From a virus, in IMG/VR virus record IMGVR_UViG_3300001533_002177, positions 1-24,496 of that record: DNA of 24,496 nt. One strand, 5' to 3'. Numbering within the stretch: the stretch's first letter is position 1; every line of letters starts with the position of its first letter. Of the stretch, positions 1-5,659 are shown piece by piece. A program made the translations under genes and the position numbers. Under the pieces are notes generated by a model. That model made no database searches. It worked only from the letters and a program-made list of their open reading frames with translations, and was not told where the DNA came from.

Positions 1-2
1 AT

Positions 3-30
3 AGCCCGACGCGGGGTAAGCGCTCGGGCT
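3..30. terminator. Possible hairpin at the left edge
   Basis: The arms AGCCCGA (3-9) and TCGGGCT (24-30) are perfect 7-bp complements around a 14-base loop. There is no T-run after it. It may close an upstream transcription unit that lies outside the window, or it may be chance in GC-rich DNA. Confidence 0.25.
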
Positions 31-59
31 GGTGCCCTTGTTGGGCGAGGTGAGAGCAG

Positions 60-248
60 ATGACCGAACAACGCCAATTCCCCGAGGCCGGTAGCGTAGA
101 TTTCGCTATCGGCTGGAAGCTTGATTATCAAGCTTTGATGAAAACGAAAGAACTGGCCAACGAAGATGACGACACGATTTCGCTCGAAGATGTTGAGGCG
201 GTAGTCATGGCGCTTGCGAAACTAGGCTATGTCACCATCGCTCGATAA
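60..248 (+). CDS. Small hypothetical early phage protein, 62 aa
   Basis: This is a short acidic protein I do not recognise. The ATG at 60 follows a good ribosome-binding site (GAGGTGAG) at the usual distance, and the same GAGGTGAG also precedes the next gene, so the two were probably built from one expression unit. The middle of the protein (residues 34-47) is rich in Asp and Glu, and the C-terminal third looks helical. No membrane segment, signal peptide or cysteine cluster is visible. It is the first gene of the rightward arm in this window, placed with other small genes, as expected for early host-interaction proteins. Its function is unknown. The gene itself is likely real because of the Shine-Dalgarno site and its orientation. 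Confidence 0.6.
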   Translation: MTEQRQFPEAGSVDFAIGWKLDYQALMKTKELANEDDDTISLEDVEAVVMALAKLGYVTIAR

Positions 249-250
249 GC

Positions 251-276
251 CTAACGACAAGGCTGGCTCGCCGCCG
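251..276 (+). repeat. 26-bp direct repeat, copy 1
   Basis: The 26 bases from 251 to 276 (beginning CTAACGACAAGGCTGGCTCG) recur exactly at 560-585. Each copy sits at or just after the end of a small gene, so the unit gene plus trailer was probably duplicated or exchanged by recombination. Confidence 0.8.
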
Positions 277-299
277 GCCCGCAATGAGGTGAGTAAGAC

Positions 300-563
300 A
301 TGAGAATTTGGAAATGGACGCTCGATCTGAGCGATGTGCAGCCTGTCATTATCCCGAAAGGCGCAAAGCTCCTTTCTGTACAGATGCAGGGCGACACGCC
401 GCAATTGTGGGTGCTTTGCGACGAAAAAGCCGACAAGGAACGGCGGCATATCGCTATCTATGGTACCGGAACCCCTTTGCCGGATGAGCCTGGCGAGTTC
501 ATCAGCACATTCCAGCTGCACGGCGGCGCGTTGGTATTCCATGCGTTTGAGGTATTTGGCTAA
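300..563 (+). CDS. Small conserved phage protein, DUF7352-like, 87 aa
   Basis: The start MRIWKW and the pattern of an early IPKGA segment, LSVQMQGDTPQLWVLCD and a later IYGTGTPLPD segment match my memory of a family of short phage and bacterial proteins annotated only as DUF7352. Function is unknown for the family. It looks like a small beta-rich domain with no transmembrane segment. The ATG at 300 follows GAGGTGAG at about 286-293, a strong Shine-Dalgarno site. The stop codon falls inside the second copy of a 26-bp direct repeat whose first copy precedes this gene, so the gene is framed by repeats. Family assignment is from recognition of the motif order only and could not be checked by search. 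Confidence 0.7.
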   Translation: MRIWKWTLDLSDVQPVIIPKGAKLLSVQMQGDTPQLWVLCDEKADKERRHIAIYGTGTPLPDEPGEFISTFQLHGGALVFHAFEVFG

Positions 564-585
564 CGACAAGGCTGGCTCGCCGCCG
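560..585 (+). repeat. 26-bp direct repeat, copy 2
   Basis: This is the exact second copy of the sequence at 251-276. It overlaps the stop codon of the gene ending at 563 and ends 20 bases before the promoter at 605. Confidence 0.8.
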
Positions 586-604
586 ACCTGCTGGCGCCTT
601 CATC

Positions 605-633
605 TTGACACCATACCGAGGCCGTGGTATACT
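605..633 (+). promoter_or_regulatory. Sigma70-like promoter P1 with extended -10
   Basis: TTGACA at 605-610, a 17-base spacer ending in TGG, then TATACT at 628-633. It reads toward the small gene at 664. It shares TGGTATACTACA with the promoter at 7876-7904 and the general layout with three others in the window. Confidence 0.8.
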
Positions 634-663
634 ACAGGCTCGGTATCACACAGGAGACCACCG

Positions 664-891
664 ATGATCAAATACTCTCAGACCGAAGGCGGTTCTCGCA
701 CCGGGCATACTTTCCTCCTGGAGGGGTCGTGCGACCTCTGCAAAGCGGAAAACTGCGACGTGATTTTCGACGCCGAGCTGCTCATCGTTCCCGGACACCG
801 GGTATGGTGCTACTCCTGCTACTCCTGCTTCAAAAGGCTGGGCGGCAAGCTCGGCACCGGAAAGGGCCAGCGCTACGAGCGCCTGGCCTAA
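664..891 (+). CDS. Small cysteine-rich protein, possible zinc ribbon, 75 aa
   Basis: This 75-residue protein has six cysteines in two clusters: C23, C26 and C31, then C49, C52 and C55, with a histidine nearby at residue 45. The CxxC pairs suggest a zinc-binding fold of the kind seen in small phage regulators that bind host RNA polymerase or nucleic acid, but the exact family is not recognised. The start at 664 is chosen because it lies 31 bases after promoter P1 and follows AGGAGACC, part of the leader motif shared by several genes here. A longer in-frame reading from 334 is possible but would run through the promoter and overlap the previous gene, so it is rejected. The C-terminus is basic. 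The zinc-binding role is inference. Confidence 0.7.
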   Translation: MIKYSQTEGGSRTGHTFLLEGSCDLCKAENCDVIFDAELLIVPGHRVWCYSCYSCFKRLGGKLGTGKGQRYERLA

Positions 892-897
892 CCACCA

Positions 898-917
898 CCA
901 CCAGCGCCAAGGACGGC
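898..917 (+). repeat. 20-bp leader repeat, copy 1
   Basis: CCACCAGCGCCAAGGACGGC at 898-917 recurs exactly at 2063-2082. Here it lies between genes and just ahead of a CCGGAGACC ribosome-binding leader. The other copy lies inside an open reading frame. Confidence 0.85.
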
Positions 918-925
918 GCCACAAC

Positions 926-937
926 CCCGGAGACCAA
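926..937 (+). promoter_or_regulatory. CCGGAGACC leader/ribosome-binding element
   Basis: CCCGGAGACCAA precedes the ATG at 943. The same element, in full or part, precedes the starts at 664 (GGAGACCA), 2097 (CCGGAGAC), 2777 (CCGGAGACCAA), 6185 (CCCGGAGACCA), 7950 (GGAGACCA), 9426 (CGGAGACC) and 11347 (CCCGGAG). It contains the Shine-Dalgarno core GGAG and is conserved beyond it, so it may also be a pairing site for the antisense RNA proposed at 2938-3036. Confidence 0.75.
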
Positions 938-942
938 CCGTC

Positions 943-1344
943 ATGGCTATCAACACCATCAAAGAAAGCAGCGGCTATTTGAAGACTGCGAGCCGCTGTT
1001 CCCGCATTGCGCGGGCATTTGATCGATGGGACGTGAGGCGGGCGATGGCGCAACACCCGGACGCCGATGGTTGCTGGTGCAGCCTCTGCGGGTACACCAA
1101 CAAGGTGACCATCAACGTCAACGTCAATGTCGGTGAGGACCCGCGCATCGCGGAGATTGCTACGATGTTGAGTAGCGACGACTACGAGGTCAGGGAAGAA
1201 TATGTGGCGCTCGACAACCGCCACGTCGCGCTCAGGGTCTTTGTCAGGGCTACCGCGCCGCTCGACAGCGAGGACAAGGCCCTGCTCCGGAGCCTTGGCA
1301 AGGTTAAGGTCCGCACGGAAGAGTACATCTCCTGCGACGCGTAG
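943..1344 (+). CDS. Hypothetical early protein with CxxC motif, 133 aa
   Basis: I do not recognise this protein. Residues 1-35 are basic and look helical, followed by a short cysteine patch (C44, C46, C49 in CWCSLC) and then an alternating segment (TINVNVNVG) typical of beta strands. The C-terminal half is acidic and helical. The start at 943 follows a complete CCGGAGACC leader. A 17-bp stretch of the gene (1172-1188, coding SDDYE) recurs exactly in the gene at 1710 (1741-1757), and the sequence around the stop (GACGCGTAG) resembles the point at which that gene reads through, so the two are probably related by recombination or duplication. It lies in the P1 transcription unit. Function is unknown. 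Confidence 0.6.
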   Translation: MAINTIKESSGYLKTASRCSRIARAFDRWDVRRAMAQHPDADGCWCSLCGYTNKVTINVNVNVGEDPRIAEIATMLSSDDYEVREEYVALDNRHVALRVFVRATAPLDSEDKALLRSLGKVKVRTEEYISCDA

Positions 1345-1394
1345 CCGCCACCGCCATCAGGGAAAGGAGATTTCCGCCCGGCTTCGGCCGGGCA
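1342..1394 (+). repeat. 53-bp duplicated intergenic leader, copy 1
   Basis: The 53 bases starting at the TAG stop (1342) recur exactly at 1636-1688, again starting at a TAG stop. The unit holds GGAAAGGAGATTTCC, in which GGAAA and TTTCC can pair around GGAGA, and a second hairpin with a TTCG loop. It looks like a movable intergenic module placed between small genes. Confidence 0.9.
1376..1393 (+). terminator. TTCG-tetraloop hairpin
   Basis: GCCCGGC and GCCGGGC pair perfectly over 7 bp around TTCG, an exceptionally stable C(UUCG)G RNA loop. There is no T-run after it, so it may act as an RNA-stability or partial termination element rather than a classical terminator. Confidence 0.6.
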
Positions 1395-1419
1395 CCGACA
1401 ATGAACCGAGGGAACAGCA

Positions 1420-1638
1420 ATGAGCGAAACCGTAAACGGCACAATCATCGGCGAAATCGTGTCGTGTGGCCGCCTGTTCTACGAAGGCCGCCCGCAAGGC
1501 CGCGGACTGTACGCAGACGATGGCGCGGAATTGCGCGCAGAGGCGCAAAGGCTTCTTGAGGAAATCAAAGCCGACTGCGGCGAGTTATATGCCGAAATCT
1601 ACCCGCGCCCAGACGCTTGGGAGCTGCGGGTTTACTAG
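1420..1638 (+). CDS. Small hypothetical phage protein, 72 aa
   Basis: This is a 72-residue acidic protein with no family I recognise. It has an N-terminal beta-like segment (TIIGEIV), a short GRPQGRG loop and a long helix-forming stretch (residues 36-54). The ATG at 1420 follows GAGGGAA at a good distance. It is flanked on both sides by identical 53-bp leader modules, so it looks like a cassette that has been inserted or swapped between repeats. There are two isolated cysteines and no membrane segment. It is probably cotranscribed with its neighbours from P1. Function is unknown. Confidence 0.6.
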   Translation: MSETVNGTIIGEIVSCGRLFYEGRPQGRGLYADDGAELRAEAQRLLEEIKADCGELYAEIYPRPDAWELRVY

Positions 1639-1688
1639 CCGCCACCGCCATCAGGGAAAGGAGATTTCCGCCCGGCTTCGGCCGGGCA
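1636..1688 (+). repeat. 53-bp duplicated intergenic leader, copy 2
   Basis: Exact second copy of 1342-1394, including the TAG stop at its 5' end, the GGAAA/TTTCC pairing around GGAGA, and the TTCG hairpin. Confidence 0.9.
1670..1687 (+). terminator. TTCG-tetraloop hairpin, second copy
   Basis: Identical to the hairpin at 1376-1393. It lies 22 bases before the GTG start at 1710 and could restrict read-through or shape translation of that gene. Confidence 0.6.
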
Positions 1689-1709
1689 TAACTCAACCGG
1701 GAAAGAACA

Positions 1710-2471
1710 GTGAACGACTACCGCGGGATGTTGAACTTTCGTAGCGACGACTACGAGGACGGCACCGAACGCGCCACTTGGTGTGCTAGGATGGTTTACA
1801 AGGCTGGGGAATGCCCGGGCCTGGTCCTCGATCGTCAATGGTCGGCTGGGGGCGAAGAGGACCTGGCCATCCTCTTTACGTCGCTGAACAGACTCGGACA
1901 ACTGGGCGACTTCTTCGACAAGGTTCGCTCTTCCAACGCATGTGGTGACGGGTACGATGTCATTGAGCACCGCAGTAATCACGTCGTCATTCGCGGCACC
2001 CCGAACGGAAGTTGCGGTTACCTGTACGTGGCGGCTGTTTTGCTGCGTGACGCGTATCGCCGCCACCAGCGCCAAGGACGGCACCAACCGGAGACTATGA
2101 TGAAAGACGAAGAAGAGAAGGCCCTGCTCGGCAGCATCGAGCATTGGGAGGGTAACGTGACCCTAAACATGACCGCTCCCTACGGTGAATTTCCGTTCGG
2201 CGGCGAATATTGCCCGTGCTGCCAGTTGCAAGCCGCCCGACAGAACGCCGACATTTCCGATTTCGAGTGTTTCCACGAGACGGGTAATTGCCTGATCGCG
2301 GCTTACACGGGCATGTCCGGATGCGATGGAACACCCTACTTTCACGCGATTCGGAACCGCAAACCAAGGGTTGAGTTGGCCTGGCTCAAGCAGCTTTACG
2401 GACACCTGACGAAGGGCGCCCTTGGCCCGGATCTGTGGCCTGGCGAGGATGAAGACGAGGATGAAGACTAG
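1710..2471 (+). CDS. Apparent fusion of two small phage proteins, 253 aa
   Basis: The GTG start at 1710 follows GGGAAAG. Residues 1-115 form one unrecognised region. Residues 130-253 resemble a separate small phage protein family, starting with a typical LLGSIEHWE helix and followed by paired cysteines (CPCCQL near residue 170, FECFHETGNC near 190, SGCDGTPY near 210) that probably bind zinc. Between them, the DNA at 2055-2096 matches intergenic leader DNA elsewhere in the window, including an exact 20-bp copy of 898-917 and a CCGGAGAC ribosome-binding element just before ATG codons at 2097 and 2100. The simplest reading is that a stop codon was lost (GACGCGTAG at the end of the 943 gene versus GACGCGTAT here), joining two genes. 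The second part may still be translated alone from 2097 or 2100. The C-terminus is a run of alternating Glu and Asp. Function is unknown. Confidence 0.65.
   Translation: MNDYRGMLNFRSDDYEDGTERATWCARMVYKAGECPGLVLDRQWSAGGEEDLAILFTSLNRLGQLGDFFDKVRSSNACGDGYDVIEHRSNHVVIRGTPNGSCGYLYVAAVLLRDAYRRHQRQGRHQPETMMKDEEEKALLGSIEHWEGNVTLNMTAPYGEFPFGGEYCPCCQLQAARQNADISDFECFHETGNCLIAAYTGMSGCDGTPYFHAIRNRKPRVELAWLKQLYGHLTKGALGPDLWPGEDEDEDED
2063..2082 (+). repeat. 20-bp leader repeat, copy 2, inside an ORF
   Basis: Exact copy of 898-917. It is translated here as part of the linker of the 253-aa frame, which supports the view that this linker was once intergenic. Confidence 0.85.
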
Positions 2472-2491
2472 AGTTACGGTGCTCGATCGCC

Positions 2492-2692
2492 ATGCCCAGT
2501 TTCAAAGAGCTTGAGCGGGGCCACCGAACGGCGGCGGACAAATATCGTGGCCGTGACAAAGCTGCCTTGTCACTGCTCGAAGCCGTCGCCACCGCGTCTG
2601 GTGACCATAAAGAAGCGCGCGTGATCCGGCTCGCCCGTTGTACTGGCCCACTCGGCCAGCTCGACTTAGCGAAGTATGCGGGCCTGAAATAG
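2492..2692 (+). CDS. Small basic hypothetical protein, 66 aa
   Basis: A 66-residue Lys- and Arg-rich protein, largely helical by composition (residues 4-50), with one cysteine. It could bind nucleic acid, but no recognised motif supports this. The ATG at 2492 has only a weak upstream ribosome-binding site, so the start is uncertain, and expression may rely on coupling to the gene ending 20 bases earlier. The stop codon lies within the loop region of a hairpin (2678-2698). Orientation, spacing and lack of a better frame favour a real gene. Function is unknown. Confidence 0.5.
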   Translation: MPSFKELERGHRTAADKYRGRDKAALSLLEAVATASGDHKEARVIRLARCTGPLGQLDLAKYAGLK

Positions 2693-2698
2693 GCCCGC
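2678..2698 (+). terminator. Hairpin at gene end
   Basis: GCGGGCCT and AGGCCCGC form a perfect 8-bp stem around GAAAT, spanning the stop codon at 2690-2692. A clear promoter (2723) begins 25 bases later, so this is a plausible end for the P1 unit, though it lacks a T-run. Confidence 0.5.
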
Positions 2699-2722
2699 CC
2701 ATTCCGCGGGTAGTGCTTTGAC

Positions 2723-2751
2723 TTGACCACCGGGTGTCCCAGTGGTACACT
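2723..2751 (+). promoter_or_regulatory. Sigma70-like promoter P2 with extended -10
   Basis: TTGACC at 2723-2728, a 17-base spacer ending in TGG, then TACACT at 2746-2751. It belongs to the same family as the promoters at 605, 5579 and 7876 and reads into the 54-aa gene at 2777. Confidence 0.7.
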
Positions 2752-2776
2752 GGGCATCCACCCACCGGAGACCAAA

Positions 2777-2941
2777 ATGTTGCCTCAAATCCAGTTGATT
2801 CTAGGAGTAATCGAATCGTGGTGCCAGAAGGACCTGGCCAAGCAGTCACCCAGCGCGTACAGCCTATGGCTCGAGAACTTCATGCACAAAATCGAGCACC
2901 TCAAGATTGAGGTGGAAGAGGCGGAGCAGAAGTTCCAATAA
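2777..2941 (+). CDS. Small hypothetical phage protein, 54 aa
   Basis: A 54-residue protein, probably all helical: an amphipathic N-terminal helix with a tryptophan and a cysteine (IESWCQK) and a charged C-terminal helix rich in Glu and Lys (residues 33-52) that could form a short coiled coil. The ATG at 2777 follows CCGGAGACCAA and lies 26 bases after promoter P2. A longer in-frame reading would start inside the promoter and is rejected. It is followed at once by a strong 13-bp hairpin, so it may form a nearly single-gene transcript. Function is unknown. Its position between a promoter and a hairpin suggests a highly expressed early effector, but that is inference. Confidence 0.65.
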   Translation: MLPQIQLILGVIESWCQKDLAKQSPSAYSLWLENFMHKIEHLKIEVEEAEQKFQ

Positions 2942-3036
2942 AGGTGCGCCCCTCCTGGGTCGCCGGCCAGGAGGGGCGCTATTCACGGCAGTGCAGCAAC
3001 GAAATGCCCGGAGACCAATCTAGGCTATCGAGGCTG
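2938..3036 (-). ncRNA. Candidate antisense small RNA complementary to the phage leader element
   Basis: A perfect consensus promoter (3071-3043, minus strand) would start transcription near 3036 and meet a perfect 13-bp hairpin (2979-2946) followed on this strand by ACCTTTATT, giving an RNA of about 100 nt with no evident coding capacity. About 20-30 nt from its 5' end it carries TTGGTCTCCGGG (3018-3007), the exact complement of the CCCGGAGACCAA leader that covers the ribosome-binding sites of several left-arm genes. Pairing would be 12 bp at the 943 gene, 11 bp at the 2777 gene and the helicase at 6185, and 7-8 bp at others including the polymerase and purZ. Promoter, terminator-like hairpin and complementarity are seen directly. 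The RNA and its role are inference. Confidence 0.4.
2946..2979. terminator. Strong 13-bp hairpin, possibly bidirectional
   Basis: GCGCCCCTCCTGG and CCAGGAGGGGCGC pair perfectly around an 8-base loop. Rightward it follows the stop of the 54-aa gene with only TATT after it. Leftward it is followed by ACCTTTATT, a better T-rich tail, so it may mainly end leftward transcription from the promoter at 3071-3043. Confidence 0.7.
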
Positions 3037-3042
3037 ACCCGT

Positions 3043-3071
3043 ATTATACCAGACGCTGACGCGTCTGTCAA
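3043..3071 (-). promoter_or_regulatory. Perfect consensus leftward promoter P5
   Basis: Read on the minus strand this is TTGACA (3071-3066), a 17-base spacer ending in TGG, and TATAAT (3048-3043), matching the sigma70 consensus at every position with an extended -10. It opposes all genes around it and has no minus-strand gene downstream, only the candidate small RNA at 2938-3036. Confidence 0.8.
3051..3066. promoter_or_regulatory. Inverted repeat in the P5 spacer, possible operator
   Basis: AGACGC and GCGTCT flank TGAC as a perfect 6-bp inverted repeat placed almost exactly between the -10 and -35 boxes of P5. This is where a dimeric repressor could block the promoter. No repressor gene is recognised in the window. 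Confidence 0.4.
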
Positions 3072-3085
3072 GCCCGGATTTGACA

Positions 3086-5572
3086 ATGGTCCAACCAGAG
3101 ACGTCCATCGACTGGGAATACGAGAAAGAGAATCAGACGGATGCCTGGCAGCGTCAATGCGAAGTTAGGTGGGCAACCGCTCGCCGGTTGATTGGGATGG
3201 GTTACAGCCTTTGCTGGCTGAGACCCCTAAGCAAGGCGTACGCCAGCAGCGTTGCCCTGGAGAGGCCGATTCGTAACGCTCACGTATTGGCCCAAATGAC
3301 CGACCCCGGCGGTGAATACCGCGATTTCAACTACGGGATCATATGTGGTTGCGGCACCGTCACGTTCCTCGACTTCGACATCAAGACCACCAAGGACGGC
3401 ACGGTGAAGGATGGCCTCGCCTTCTACCGTGAGCTTGCTGCCCGCCAGGGCGAGTCCCACATTTGGTCGACCTCCGTAACGCTAACGCCAAGCGGTGGAC
3501 AACACCACGCCTTTGCCTATGACGAGCGGTTCAACCGCCAGTCCCCTTGGGGCAAGAAGGGCATCGACATCCAAAACAGCGACGGTGCCCGACCTACCCG
3601 TCATGTGGTAGGGCCTGGCTCAGTGGTTTGGGACAATGGTGTCGGTGGCGTTTACCTTGAGGACGACGGAAGCGGTGCGATTGTCAGGGGCGAGACCAAC
3701 GCCATTCCCCGGCCTTATGTGAGCCCGCAGGAGCTGCCCCCGATTCCCGAGGGGATCCTCGAAGCGTTCATTGGTGACAATAAGGTGGTCTCCATTCATG
3801 GCGGACCCGCCCCATCTTTTGGCCGCCATGGCAGAGGTACCGATACCGTTGAAGAAGACGTAACGGTCGAAATGGCCGAGGAAATGCTTGAGAAGATCGA
3901 CGTTCGGGCGTGTCATTACGACGACTGGCTCCGGGTTGGGATGGCCCTCCACCATTGGAATGAGGTCGACGGATTCGAGCTGTGGCGGAAATGGTCGGAG
4001 ACTGACGCGCCCGAACGTTACGACTTCAAACGATTGCAGTCGGCTTGGGACTCGTTCTCGTTGGCACCGAGGGGCCGGGCCCCGGTGACAATAGCGTCCG
4101 TTTGCAAGATGGCCTACGACAATGGCTATTCCGGCCCGGACTGCACCACGACCTTGAGCCTCTACGAAGAGTACAACATCAAACACCCGCTCATAGCGGC
4201 TGACGTTGAGCATGTGTACCGCATGCGCGACGGGCGGGTGATTACCCATTCCGAAGACAAGCTCAAAAAGCTCCTCGTCGGCGAGCGCCACTGGATTACG
4301 GTGAAGGGCAAGCGCATTTGTCGGTTCGACCAATACCTGGAGTGGCCAAACCGAACCATTTATGATAAGCACGAAATGTGGCCGCCTCGTTCGAAGAACG
4401 ATACCCCTGGCTACGGCTGCCCACCACACATCTATAACACCTGGTCAGGGTACGCGCTCGAACCCAAGAAGAATACCGAGTTATTGGCGGCGTACCTTGA
4501 GCTGTTCAGGACCATGTTCCCCGACCCTGCCCAGCGTAAATGGTTCAACACTTGGCTGTGCGCCTTGGTGCAAGGACCGGGCACCAAACCCGGTACTGCC
4601 CCGGTGCTCTGCGGGAAGCAGGGTACCGGCAAGGATATGCTGATGAGCATCTTCCGCCGCATGTTCAAGTCCATGAACAGTGTGGTCATCAACCACGTCG
4701 ACCGGCTGACCAGCAAGTTTAACGACTCCTTGACTAACCGCGTGCTTGTTATAGCTAACGAGGCGCACTATAGTGGCAATCACCGCCACGCAAACCTACT
4801 CAAGGACTACATAACCAACGATGACTTCGACACCGAAGAGAAGAACAAGATAGCAATCTCCAAGCACAACTGCATGAAGATCATGTTGATGACCAACGAT
4901 CGGCGCGCGGCGCCAGTTGAGCGCTCGGACCGACGCTATGCCGTCTTCGAGGTCCCCTTGGTGAGGCCACCGGGGGACGCCTATTGGGGCGAAATGAAGG
5001 ACCGTATCAATCATAATGACGAATTCATACAGGCCGTTATGTACCACTACATGGAAATGGGAATGACCAAGCAGGACTGGCAGTTGATTGCCAGAGCGCC
5101 GGAGAGCGCTGATCGGGCCGCGGTTCAACGGCAGCATTTGTTGGAGGGGTTGGAGTCGAAGCCGAAGGACAAACAGTGCTTGGCGGTGATAACCAACCTG
5201 CTCCGCAAGGGCAAAGCCGCCCATGCCAAAGGGACCACCACCAAAACGCGGCACGGCGAATCGGTGGTTGTCGCGTACGACGGTTATGCCCTGTCGTCAG
5301 AAATGGTCTGCCGTGAGCATCGCCACGTTACTGGGCTGCCGTCTATGGACTGGAACTTCATAACGTTCCTGGCCCAGTGGTTCGAAAAAGAGCTAGAGAT
5401 AGCAATCGTTACCGGGGTCAAGAAGCGCATAGGCGGAACCCAGAAGCAGAGCATCATCCTGCCGTCGGCAAAGATAGTTGCAGAGGCCATATCTGATTTC
5501 CTGGGCGTGCCTCTGGAGGAAATCGACTACCCGGATGAATGGACCGAAGAGGGTCTGGACGACCTCTGGTGA
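3086..5572 (+). CDS. Phage primase-helicase (primase-polymerase, PriCT-2, SF3-like ATPase), 828 aa
   Basis: This large replication protein primes and unwinds phage DNA at the fork. The N-terminal third resembles an archaeo-eukaryotic primase/PrimPol domain: the acidic metal motif LDFDIK (D96, D98), then GGQHHAF, then a later DIQNSDGARPTRHVVGPGS segment. Residues about 260-345 look like the PriCT-2 primase C-terminal domain, with paired Trp/His-rich helices (YDDWLRVGMALHHW). The C-terminal half is a D5/SF3-type ATPase of the DUF5906 kind: Walker A GKQGTGKD (510-517), Walker B-like VLVIANEA (E559), then a MLMTNDRRA sensor segment and a conserved DRRYAVFEV. A TTG at 3080 is an alternative start. 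Neither start has a strong ribosome-binding site, and the upstream region holds the opposing promoter P5, so expression may be controlled there. The downstream SNF2 helicase and polymerase complete the replication set. Confidence 0.9.
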   Translation: MVQPETSIDWEYEKENQTDAWQRQCEVRWATARRLIGMGYSLCWLRPLSKAYASSVALERPIRNAHVLAQMTDPGGEYRDFNYGIICGCGTVTFLDFDIKTTKDGTVKDGLAFYRELAARQGESHIWSTSVTLTPSGGQHHAFAYDERFNRQSPWGKKGIDIQNSDGARPTRHVVGPGSVVWDNGVGGVYLEDDGSGAIVRGETNAIPRPYVSPQELPPIPEGILEAFIGDNKVVSIHGGPAPSFGRHGRGTDTVEEDVTVEMAEEMLEKIDVRACHYDDWLRVGMALHHWNEVDGFELWRKWSETDAPERYDFKRLQSAWDSFSLAPRGRAPVTIASVCKMAYDNGYSGPDCTTTLSLYEEYNIKHPLIAADVEHVYRMRDGRVITHSEDKLKKLLVGERHWITVKGKRICRFDQYLEWPNRTIYDKHEMWPPRSKNDTPGYGCPPHIYNTWSGYALEPKKNTELLAAYLELFRTMFPDPAQRKWFNTWLCALVQGPGTKPGTAPVLCGKQGTGKDMLMSIFRRMFKSMNSVVINHVDRLTSKFNDSLTNRVLVIANEAHYSGNHRHANLLKDYITNDDFDTEEKNKIAISKHNCMKIMLMTNDRRAAPVERSDRRYAVFEVPLVRPPGDAYWGEMKDRINHNDEFIQAVMYHYMEMGMTKQDWQLIARAPESADRAAVQRQHLLEGLESKPKDKQCLAVITNLLRKGKAAHAKGTTTKTRHGESVVVAYDGYALSSEMVCREHRHVTGLPSMDWNFITFLAQWFEKELEIAIVTGVKKRIGGTQKQSIILPSAKIVAEAISDFLGVPLEEIDYPDEWTEEGLDDLW

Positions 5573-5578
5573 TTGTGC

Positions 5579-5607
5579 TTGACACGGGCGGCTCCATCTG
5601 GTATCAT
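5579..5607 (+). promoter_or_regulatory. Sigma70-like promoter P3 with extended -10
   Basis: TTGACA at 5579-5584, 17-base spacer ending in TGG, TATCAT at 5602-5607. It begins 6 bases after the primase-helicase stop and drives the 126-aa gene and probably the helicase at 6185. Confidence 0.75.
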
Positions 5608-5659
5608 AGCGGTACGGGCCACCATACCCGCGCAATCAATCAACCTGCGAGACAAGACG

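Noticed and set aside
3007-3018. Leader element on the plus strand as a ribosome-binding site of a real gene
   Set aside because: No suitable start codon follows within 5-12 bases, so it does not serve translation on the plus strand. It is treated as the antisense segment or a relic.
2944-3168. Plus-strand 74-codon frame starting GTG at 2944
   Set aside because: It runs through the hairpin, the leader copy and the promoter region and overlaps the primase start. No ribosome-binding site or protein-like pattern supports it.
3620-4429. Minus-strand open frame of 269 codons
   Set aside because: It lies inside the primase-helicase, which has clear motifs on the plus strand.
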